Source of the DNA: Stephanodiscus triporus
Taxonomy: Eukaryota > Bacillariophyta > Thalassiosirophyceae > Thalassiosirales > Thalassiosiraceae
DNA length: 13,602 bases
Reading direction: 5' to 3'
NCBI GenBank assembly: GCA_036939755.1
Contig: JALLAZ010000603.1
Location: 1-13,602, forward strand
A model generated the notes under the pieces. It did not search any database, was not told where the DNA came from, and was given only the letters and a program-made list of their open reading frames with translations. Position 1 is the stretch's first letter; each line of letters opens with the position of its first letter. Position numbers and translations under genes: made by a program. This document shows, piece after piece, positions 1 through 6,905 of this stretch.

Positions 1-160
1 ATGTCGGGTAATGGTCATGCCGACACGACATGTCGGCGCATCTGAAGAGCCGACATGGCTCAATGTCGCCGACATGGTCTGTGTCGTATCGGCGACATGG
101 CGCCGACATGTCGGCATGTCGCCGTTTTCAAGGAAAAAAATCCCCGACACGACGCCGACA
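1..160. repeat. Array of palindromic CGACATG/CATGTCG words
   Basis: The first 160 bases repeat the words CGACATG and its complement CATGTCG in both orientations, at uneven spacing. The clearest unit is at 91-123: arms GGCGACAT (91-98) and ATGTCGCC (116-123) enclose the perfect 14-bp palindrome GCCGACATGTCGGC (102-115). A 10-bp palindrome CGACATGTCG lies at 26-35. Short ORFs through it are by-products of the repeat. It continues to the window edge, so its full length is unknown. It could be a satellite-like array, a terminal part of a mobile element or a cluster of protein-binding sites; the sequence does not decide between these. Confidence 0.7.
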
Positions 161-329
161 TTTCCAGCCAAGCTGTCCGTTGACGTGCTGTTTCTCTCGT
201 GTGAATGCTCTAGTCCCCCGTGAACCCTAATTATCCGTGTCGGTGTGTTCGGCGTCCACGTTATGGCAATAGTCTAATCGCCCCCACTAGCCTGTGTCGG
301 AATCGACGTTGTTTCAGTTGATGCAATGC

Positions 330-637
330 TCGAAGGACCCCTCGCCGCTTTGGTTCGTCGCCCCGGAGGAAGATGATTCGCTTGATGACGATCCCTCCTC
401 GCGCGCAGCAAACAAGAGGATGACCCTGCCGAGGAAGACACCCCGAGGCGGCTGAGGGTGCTGGAAGCCGACGATGTCGAAATGGTGGTCCTACACATCG
501 TACCCCAAAGCCCTGATGTCGCGCGTGAGCAGGCAGATGTTAGGGCGTACAGTCGTGTACGTGACCACTTCGCCGCACGGCAGATGCAACTGCTGGTATT
601 GCTGGGGGGGGGGGCTTTCCATGAAAAAATTAAGTGA
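330..637 (+). pseudogene. Degenerate coding-like stretch, unknown product
   Basis: On the plus strand, two overlapping frames read like protein but neither is a complete gene. One (330-455) gives an acidic stretch including P-E-E-D-D-S-L-D-D-D. The other is open from 389 to the stop at 635-637 and gives E-E-D-T-P-R-R-L-R-V-L, then V-E-M-V-V-L-H-I-V-P. A frame change near 410-420 would join them. There is no suitable ATG at the front, and an 11-G run (604-614) lies in the second frame. I recognise no family. It may be a decayed gene, a transposon remnant, or an exon with missing partners. A long minus-strand ORF over the same bases has a less protein-like composition. Confidence 0.3.
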
Positions 638-781
638 GTAGTATTGAGTGCGGTCCGGCGACGCGCGAGTTGCCCCTTCAAAAAATTATTTCTCGACGAT
701 CCAAACGTCCGCGGCTGCGCGACCACTTTGAGGGGTGTTGGGCAGGGTGATAATATTTTATGATCCGCGGGGGGGGGCGCA

Positions 782-946
782 ATGAGGTGCGTCCTTCCGC
801 TAAAAAACACTATTACTAACCCCTACTACAATCCCGACGCCATGGTCCACGTGCTCCTGACGCTGAATGAGTCCTGCTGCAGCGTAGTAGACCACGTGGC
901 CCCCTCGGTCTGTCCCTCACCACAGTTTTTCGTTGTGTCGATGTAA
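782..946 (+). CDS. Possible 54-residue ORF, unknown
   Basis: A plus-strand frame begins at ATG 782 and ends at TAA 944-946. Its middle part, with words such as N-P-D-A-M-V-H-V-L-L, has a plausible protein composition, unlike the simple-repeat ORFs around it. It lies about 240 bp before the TBC-domain gene and after the degenerate stretch at 330-637, so it may be another piece of the same decayed element. No signal peptide or known motif is visible. A chance ORF is a real possibility. Confidence 0.2.
   Translation: MRCVLPLKNTITNPYYNPDAMVHVLLTLNESCCSVVDHVAPSVCPSPQFFVVSM
848..898. promoter_or_regulatory. Pair of CACGTG (G-box) palindromes
   Basis: CACGTG occurs at 848-853 and again at 893-898, both preceded by a GTCC or GACC context, with the palindrome GCTGCAGC between them. 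CACGTG is the core bound by bHLH and bZIP factors in eukaryotes. They lie about 290 bp before the likely TBC-gene start, so they could be upstream elements of it. They also overlap a doubtful small ORF; function is inferred only. Confidence 0.25.
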
Positions 947-1186
947 AAGAAAAAGGGGCGAGACAATTAAGACGTTACAGCTTAAACTCGAGTATCGTAT
1001 TTGGTTTTCTTTATCTCCCTGAGAAGTTTCCGGAAATGAATTTTGCATCCACACCTGGACCATGCCGTTGCGGTTGTTGTGGCGTGGCGACTGCATACAG
1101 ACATAACAACACAACAACAACAACATATGGCGAGGCAGATGGCATTATTATTATTTCACAATTGCCACGTCCGAAATATGTACACC

Positions 1187-2467
1187 ATGACCGACGACGG
1201 CGCGAACATGAAGAGGGCCGAGATCGAGACGTGCCTCGGCCACCGTCGACGCCAACGCGACGACGACGACGACGACGACGACGATCTCGAAACGACGACG
1301 ACGACGACTGTCACCGCGACGGTCGTCGACATGGCACATCTGCGCTCCCTCGCCGTCCTCCCCGGCGGACTCATGGACCACCATCTGCGCAGGTCGGGAT
1401 GGACGAGGCTGTGCGGGGTCGACATGGACGTCTTCGGGGGCGAGGACTCATCTCCTCCCCCCCATCGCCGCGTCGACGGATGCGAATGCAAATACGACCA
1501 CGGCGTCGACTGTCCCACCCGCGAGGAGATCGGATCGTCGTTGGATGCAGCCATGTCGACGAGCGTCGTTGACGTCGGACGGGAGGGACGGATCCTCCGG
1601 GAGGCGCGACGGCGAAGAAGACGACGACGGCACGACGACGACATGGGCGCCGTCGCGGGGGGGGGGGGGAGATCATCGGACTGCGACTGCGACGATGAGG
1701 CCGCATCGGCCGGGGGGGGGAGGGAAGGATGTCGTCGTCCATCCTCCTCCTCCTCCTCCTCCTCCCCGATCGAAACGATCGCGGACCCCCCGTCCCCGTC
1801 GTCAACGTCGTCGTCGACCTGCCCGTCGCTCGAGGCCGAGACGATCTCCTCCCTCGACGACGATCGTCGTCCCCCCGTGGCGCGTTCGACCGCGTCCCTG
1901 TCGTCGTACCCGTCGTCGTCAATCCTTCGAAGGGGGGACGACGGCACCGTCGACGTCGTCCGGCCGTCCTCCGTGGCGTCCCGCGGGGGGGGCGGGAGGG
2001 ACAGACGGGAGGGGGAGAGGGCGCTGCTCGTCCAGGTCGCGGCGTCGGCCCTCCACTCCCTCCGTCGTCGTCGTCGACGAGGACGACCGTCGTCGTTGTC
2101 GGACGAATGCCGCACGACGACGCCGTCGTCGGACCTCGTCGCGACCCTGCTCGTGCAGCTCGGCTCGCCGAGCCTCGCGTCGTTGGTACTCGCGCGACTG
2201 CTGGACGGACACCTCCTCGCGTGGACGACGACGCGCCTCGGCGAGGTCCGTCGCGACTGCGAAGGCGAAGGCGACGACGACGACGACGACGGCAGCTTCT
2301 CGAGTTGCGTCGAGGAGGAGATGGACGATGACGTCGAAGATGACGAAGACGAAGAAGGGACGTGGAAGATGCTCGCGGCGGAATGCTACCTCCCGCTGTT
2401 GCGCGTCCTCGACGGCGAGCTCCACGCCTCCCTCCTCCGCAGTATGACCAACGACGACGGCGAAATA

Positions 2468-2499
<32 letters not shown>

Positions 2500-4085
2500 T
2501 TCTGCCGCCCTAATATGCCTCGGCAGGACGATCCACGGATGGAATGCGTCGTGGTTCTGCTCCGAGGAGGCGCTGTCGATGTCGGTGTCCGCGAGGGTAA
2601 TCGATTTCCTCATGGCGAGTCACCCCGCCATGTCCCTGTGAGTTCTTCGAGTCGTCCGCCCCCCGTGGCGCGCCTCCGATGATGCATGTCGCGTATATCG
2701 GGCGACCGTGTCCGACCCACCTAACCCCGCCCGATCTATCTCGTTCTTCCTCCCCAGATACCTGTCCATGGCCATCCTGTGCCACCCGGTCCAACGTGAC
2801 AAATTCCTCCTCCCTCCAGGACGGCCGCCGCATTCCACCACCCCGATCGTCGCGTCGTTGGGGGATATATTCACGAATCTCGCACGTGACGTCTCGTCGT
2901 GGAAATCTTCGCGGTGTGTCGGACGTCAGGATCGAATCGAGGCCGATGATGGCTGGGAAGACGACCGCGACAACGACAACGAACTCCTCGTCGTCGGTGT
3001 CATTGAGGAGGCGATATCCATGGCCATTACGTTCATGTAAGATTGAGAAAATTGTCGGCCTTGTTTTTTTTTAATCGTCCGTCCTCATCTTTTTTGTGTG
3101 TATCGTCCTTGTTCCTTTCATGTATTCGATGCTCATCGACCCCATCGTTAGGAAACGAGTGCCCCCACAGGAGTTGCACCGAAACGGCGTCCTCATGCCG
3201 CAATCGATCGAGTCGTCCGCCCCGTCGTGGATGACGCGGTCGACGTCCCCCACGGATCACGTTATGATCCAAAGGATTTTCGACGAATCAAGGTTCGGCG
3301 ACATCGGCCAACGCTTCCTTCACAGAATGACCGCGGAGATGCACCGGATCGCATTGGACGCCGCCCGCCTTTTGACGGGCCGCCGTCTAGTCGCACTCGG
3401 CCGCCCTCCCTTCTTGGGCGCGCCGTCGAAGGGCAGGAGCGTGGCACGCGCCGTCGTCATCCTGGCAATTGCTCTATGTTTCGTCTCGCGTTTGCAACAG
3501 TCGAAGCAGCAGAATCGTCTTGACGGCGGAAGACTTGGATTGCGCGCAAATGACGAAACCCGGCAGTCACTCGTCCCGATGCCCAACTATTCCAAACTTC
3601 CTCGATATCCCTCCAAGGGCGTCCTCCCCTCCATAGATGATGACGCAACGGCCTCGATGCCATCATCGCAAAACGGCACTTCGGCAAATGGAATGGCATT
3701 GCCCCACGCGGTGGGCGCTACTGTTGTGTTTGTCGAAACAGTGCAAACTATAGTTGACAGGCCGCATCGCTTCCAAGACGACGGGGAGCGTCGAGTGCCT
3801 GACAGCCGCTCTGATCAAACGACAGGGAGAGGTATGCATCTCTTTTGGCCAGGCAAAGGCGACGTTGCGTCTCACGAGCATGAAGAATATCACCTTCTTT
3901 TGGGGCAAAAGAACAAGAAGAAGGGGCTGAAGCAACCAGCTGTTCGGATCCATCGCAAACTCGAGATGTGCATGACAAAGAGTAGGGGGTTGATTTCGGA
4001 GATTGGGAGGAACGTGCACCGAGAGCTTGTGTGGTTTAGGCGAGGGTACATCGCCTTGGTAGAGAGTGACGACTTCTTTATGTGA
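1187..4085 (+). CDS. TBC-domain Rab GTPase-activating protein, TBC1D20/Gyp8-like
   Basis: Three exons (1187-2637, 2758-3036, 3152-4085) join in frame to 887 residues. The family stimulates GTP hydrolysis by ER-Golgi Rabs (Rab1 class) from the ER membrane. Landmarks in TBC1D20 order: the N-terminal L-R-S-L-A...G-G-L...L-R-R-S-G-W block (about 52-72); an arginine-finger-like D-V-G-R (129-132); S-D-L-V-A-T-L-L (315-322); the E-L-H-A-S-L block (about 411); S-A-R-V-I-D-F...H-P-A-M-S-L-Y-L-S (about 468-487), which spans the first splice junction; and R-V-P-P-Q-E-L, which spans the second. A hydrophobic segment (about 675-691) matches the family's C-terminal anchor, followed by an unusual tail of about 195 residues. 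Asp, Ser and Arg runs interrupt the domain. The YxQG glutamine-finger motif is not visible where expected. ATG 1187 has a good context (CACCATGAC); 1178 and 1043 are in-frame alternatives. Confidence 0.82.
1259..1285 (+). repeat. (GAC)9 triplet repeat coding poly-Asp
   Basis: Nine GAC codons in a row near the start of the TBC gene, giving nine Asp. It falls between the initial helix and the conserved L-R-S-L-A block, where TBC1D20 relatives have only a short linker. Confidence 0.9.
1742..1765 (+). repeat. (TCC)8 triplet repeat coding poly-Ser
   Basis: Eight TCC codons inside the long insertion that separates the arginine-finger region from the S-D-L-V-A-T block of the TBC domain. Runs of 13 G (1657-1669) and 9 G (1712-1720) lie just upstream and are read as Gly. 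Confidence 0.9.
2468..2503 (+). repeat. (TCG)10-TCT-TCT repeat coding 12 Ser
   Basis: A perfect TCG run, then two TCT codons, giving twelve Ser in the TBC domain just before I-C-L-G-R-T-I-H-G-W. Its position inside a conserved fold suggests a surface loop that tolerates expansion. Confidence 0.9.
2638..2757 (+). other. Intron 1 of the TBC-domain gene
   Basis: A 120-bp GT-AG intron: donor GTGAGT at 2638 and acceptor CCCCAG ending at 2757 after a pyrimidine tract. Splicing joins CT to A to make Leu and continues into Y-L-S-M-A-I-L, which fits the TBC1D20 family across the junction. Unspliced, the frame stops at 2639-2641. Confidence 0.85.
3037..3151 (+). other. Intron 2 of the TBC-domain gene
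   Basis: A 115-bp GT-AG intron with donor GTAAGA at 3037 and acceptor TTAG ending at 3151, with T-rich tracts inside. It joins AT to G (Met) and puts the helix ending A-I-T-F-M before K-R-V-P-P-Q-E-L, as in TBC1D20 relatives (P-P-S-E-L). Confidence 0.85.
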
Positions 4086-4389
4086 ACCTTGCAATAATAT
4101 GAGATGTATCGCTTTTGTCGGTCCACGCATTATTTGATCATGTGTTCCCTGTAACGAACAAATAATATAATTTTATGGTATGAATAGTTCCAATGCAACC
4201 TGTCGTATGGCGTTGATGAAGTCATAATGCACACCTTGTTACCTATGCCATCGTCATCCTTGCTGTTGCCGCAGCCATCGGTGTTGTTTGTGACCTCTCC
4301 CCTTTTGACGATAGTCGTTGGCTCAAAGTAATCACCGTCTTTCCTCTTTAATCATAAAACGTCAGAAAAAGGTCTCATTCCCGACTCCT
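4086..4389. other. Intergenic: converging 3' ends
   Basis: This 304-bp stretch lies between the stop of the TBC gene (+) and the stop of the Cys-rich gene (-). It must hold both 3' untranslated regions. It is AT-richer than the genes, for example around AATAATATAATTTTATGG (4161-4178). No further gene is visible. Confidence 0.6.
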
Positions 4390-5439
4390 TTACACAAACC
4401 CGATGGCGTACAAGGCCGAAACGATAAAAACGAAAGCAAAACCACCAAAACCAGAGATAGGGGTTGTTTCCGAGGTGCCCACTGGAGCAGCAGTGGTAGT
4501 GGCAGCCCCGCCATCAATCTCTGGGATGGCAGCGGTTGTCGCCGAGGAGCCCACTGGAGCAGCAGTGGTGGTGGCATCCCCACCGTCAATCTCTGGGATG
4601 GCAGCGGTTGTCGCCGAGGTGCTGGTTTCCTCACTGGGGCAGCAAGAAATCACATAGCCCTCATAGTATTTGCAAGCGTAGGTATTAGAATCAAGTAGTT
4701 TGGCTTCTGCGATCAATTCCATACATGTAAGAGAAGATGTAAACGGGACAATCTCATCACCAACAGTGGCACCTTCCGGGCAGATGCTGCAGGGATTCTC
4801 GGGTGCTGCAGTTGCAGTGGGGCAGCAATGAGCCGCGTCGTGTGCTCCAAATGAGCATTGCTCAGATCCTGCTTCATAATATGCGGTCGCCTCAATGATC
4901 TCCTTGCAGGTAAAAAGAAACCCTACGTCCGCATATGGAACGAGATCATCGCCAGCAGAGGCTCCATCTGGACAGATGACGCAGGGATTCTCAGGTGCAG
5001 CAGGGCAGCAGAGGGACATGTAGATTTCTTTCAACAATGTACACGCGTCAGACTCCGATTCTAATGATCCGTAAAAGGAAATCAACTCGGAACATGTCGT
5101 GGAACCACCCCCCTCGGATGCGTATAGGGCGACATCATCGCCAAGAGTGGCACCATCAGGGCAAATTGTGCAGGGATCCTGAGGTGGGGCTGTTGAGGGG
5201 CAGCAAGAGGATGATTTCAGTTCGTAAATTGCACACCATGAGGTTCCAGCCTCGAATTGTTTGGCAGTCTCGATTATTTCCTTGCACGTAATAGGATCCC
5301 CCGCCGATGCCCATGGGGAGGAATCATCCAAGCCAGCATCGGCGCCATCTGGGCAGATCACGCAAGTCTCTACCTCCTGGGCATTGACGCCGCCGCCGGC
5401 CACGATGGAAGCTAGAGCAGCGAGAATACTAATCTTCAT
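4390..5439 (-). CDS. Secreted protein with four six-Cys CxICP modules
   Basis: The protein has 349 residues, starting at ATG 5437-5439. Residues 1-20 are a signal peptide (M-K-I-S-I-L-A-A-L..., cleavage after V-N-A). Four modules of about 55-64 residues follow, starting near 26, 90, 153 and 217. Each opens C-x-I-C-P-[DE]-G, has a central T-C, then a single C, and closes with C-C-P: six cysteines, probably three disulfides. Acidic G-D-D or G-D-E follows the opening. Then come two 24-residue Ala/Thr-rich repeats and a hydrophobic tail ending I-G-F-V, which could be a GPI-attachment signal or membrane anchor. This suggests a secreted or surface-anchored protein. The modules resemble Cys-rich secreted proteins I associate with diatoms, but I cannot name a function. 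The frame stays open upstream to 5991, but that part opposes the plastid gene and lacks a leader, so the 5439 start is preferred. Confidence 0.85.
   Translation of the reverse strand: MKISILAALASIVAGGGVNAQEVETCVICPDGADAGLDDSSPWASAGDPITCKEIIETAKQFEAGTSWCAIYELKSSSCCPSTAPPQDPCTICPDGATLGDDVALYASEGGGSTTCSELISFYGSLESESDACTLLKEIYMSLCCPAAPENPCVICPDGASAGDDLVPYADVGFLFTCKEIIEATAYYEAGSEQCSFGAHDAAHCCPTATAAPENPCSICPEGATVGDEIVPFTSSLTCMELIAEAKLLDSNTYACKYYEGYVISCCPSEETSTSATTAAIPEIDGGDATTTAAPVGSSATTAAIPEIDGGAATTTAAPVGTSETTPISGFGGFAFVFIVSALYAIGFV
4471..4619 (-). repeat. Two 72-bp tandem repeats in the Cys-rich gene
   Basis: Units begin at 4471 and 4543 (period 72), and the first five bases of a third appear at 4615. 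They are nearly identical. Each codes 24 residues with A-I-P-E-I-D-G-G and A-T-T-T-A-A-P-V-G. The Thr/Ala/Pro content suits an O-glycosylated stalk before the hydrophobic tail. Confidence 0.9.
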
Positions 5440-5560
5440 GTTTATTTTTGAGATATTCCCGCCAAGATTGGCATGACGACTGTGTTGAAGAAACACACCA
5501 ACTGACACCCCCCCACCGCGCGCCCCGCCCCCCAAATAATTGGAGCAACAACCAAGCAAG
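5440..5560. promoter_or_regulatory. Short bidirectional promoter region
   Basis: Only 121 bp separate the start codons of the divergent Cys-rich (-) and thylakoid-lumen (+) genes, so both promoters and 5' untranslated regions must fit or overlap. GCCAA-GA-TTGGC at 5461-5472 is an inverted repeat that carries ATTGG/CCAA-type cores in both directions. C-rich tracts at about 5506-5532 lie near the plus-strand gene. Which element drives which gene cannot be told from sequence. Confidence 0.55.
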
Positions 5561-6381
5561 ATGAAGTCCTTCATCCTCGTCCTCCTCCTCGTCGCCCCGG
5601 CGGCAGCATTCGTCGCACCACTCGCCGCCAGGGCTAGCAGCGTAGCCCTACTCTCGGCCAAGACGCCATCCCCCTCGTCAGACCTACCCCCCTCCGTATC
5701 CTCCCGCCGCGCCGCGCTCGGCTCGATAGGGACGTCGACCGCCGCCGCCGCCGCCGCCGTCGTCGCGTCGTCGTCGTCGTCCCTCCTCCTCCTCGTGTCC
5801 CCCCCGCCGGCGTACGCCATCGACACGTACCTGACAGAGCCGACCGAGGAGTTCAAGGAGTCGGAACGCCAGCGCATGGAATTCCGTAAGAGGCAGCTGA
5901 ACCTCAAGGCCGACTTCGTCAAGGTCCTCGCGCGCCTGACGGGGGAGTCGAAGACGGAGGAGGAGCTCATAGGCGACCTGAAAGAACTCAAGAGCCTCGT
6001 CGTTCAGACTGGCGGTCTGCCGCTGGGGATCAAGAAGGAGGATATGTACAAGGTCATCAGGAGTAAGAAGGCCAAGGGATTTTGGCCCACGGACGTCGAG
6101 ATCGCGTGAGTGTGGCCTTAAAAGTTTTGGTACTCTTAGTGTTCGCCGTTGTATTGCTGTATTTTTGGACATATGCCACCATTCAACCACGCCGCTCAAT
6201 TTATGGGCTCGTGGCGTGAATATTGGTCTCCCGCTCCACTGTGATTATTCAATCTGAACTATCGATCGTGTTGTTTCTTTCCCTACTCGTATCCCACTAT
6301 TACAGTTATCAGAAGCTCAAGGCGGAAATCGCCTACCAACAGAGTCCTAATACAGAAAAGGACTTGGAAAATCCTCTGTAA
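5561..6381 (+). CDS. Thylakoid-lumen protein, possibly PSII extrinsic (PsbQ'/Psb31-like)
   Basis: Two exons (5561-6105, 6306-6381) join to 206 residues. Residues 1-16 are a signal peptide. The A-A-A-F-V-A-P motif (14-20) is the diatom plastid-import signal, with Phe at +1 (17). A transit region follows, then R-R-A-A-L-G (49-54), an Ala/Ser/Leu hydrophobic core and cleavage after A-Y-A (86): a twin-arginine-type lumen signal. The mature part is about 120 residues (about 13-14 kDa), charged and mostly helical (E-E-F-K-E-S-E-R-Q-R..., then G-G-L-P-L-G-I). Size, lumen targeting and helix content fit a small extrinsic photosystem II subunit such as PsbQ' or Psb31, but I could not confirm family-specific residues. 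Targeting is well supported; the exact product is a guess. It shares its upstream region with the divergent Cys-rich gene. Confidence 0.85.
6106..6305 (+). other. Intron of the thylakoid-lumen gene
   Basis: A 200-bp GT-AG intron with donor GTGAGT at 6106 and acceptor ATTACAG ending at 6305. Without splicing, the frame stops at 6108-6110. With it, GC joins T to give Ala, and the helix continues as Y-Q-K-L-K-A-E-I-A to TAA at 6379-6381. Confidence 0.8.
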
Positions 6382-6905
6382 TCTTGGTCACCTTTGGATG
6401 GAGGAATGGGATTCTACACTGTTATGGAATGGTTGATGTTTGCTGGGAGAGGAGATTTTTTTTTGCACTTAGTATTGTATTTTCAGATGGATGAAAAAAC
6501 CGAAATCGAGTTAACCAACTCGGATGGGGTATCACCTTTTCGCAACAGCAGTGAAAGTTACAATGCCCCCAAATGTGCACCCGATAGCTGTTCTAACGAA
6601 GGCTAAACGAAATCAACTGTTCCAATAACACTGACAATATCTTAAAAAAGTTTTTCGTCCATTATTTTCTTGTCGTACTCCCGGCTTTGGTGTTATCTCA
6701 AAGATTATTAACTTGCCCAGGGATCAAAGTATTCCAGATTAGGCGGTTCTGTAGTACGCGAGCCTAATATCAAACACGAAACCGGGTAAATAAATCGTCC
6801 GGGCATCCACGACCTGCCTTGGTTGGAACGACCACAAGGCGCGTGCCATTCTCGACCGAAGAATTTCTCAAGGAAGGAAGAAAACGTCGCAACGTGTTGC
6901 TCCCT
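6382..6905. other. Intergenic, no convincing gene
   Basis: This region lies between two converging genes and should hold their 3' untranslated regions. A 70-codon plus-strand ORF (6394-6606) has no recognisable features and starts 13 bp after a stop codon. On the minus strand, an open frame of about 45 codons follows the stop of the next gene and could be an unrecognised last exon of it; no splice pair was convincing. Confidence 0.5.

Noticed and set aside
274..810. 178-codon minus-strand ORF
   Set aside because: No recognisable motif or protein-like pattern. The plus strand over the same bases has more plausible, though broken, coding signals.
1156..2115. Long minus-strand ORF (319 codons) over the TBC gene
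   Set aside because: It mirrors GAC/GTC triplet repeats and encodes mostly Arg, Ser and Asp. The plus strand shows conserved TBC blocks and splice sites.
1259..2503. Triplet arrays considered as CRISPR or minisatellite loci
   Set aside because: There are no spacers and no unit longer than three bases. They are codon-phase triplet runs within a gene.
5440..5991. Upstream in-frame extension of the Cys-rich protein (184 codons)
   Set aside because: It lies antisense to the lumen gene and would bury the signal peptide. The M-K-I-S start gives a clean secretion leader.
6394..6606. 70-codon plus-strand ORF
   Set aside because: It starts 13 bp after the lumen-gene stop, probably within its 3' untranslated region, and shows no motif or signal.
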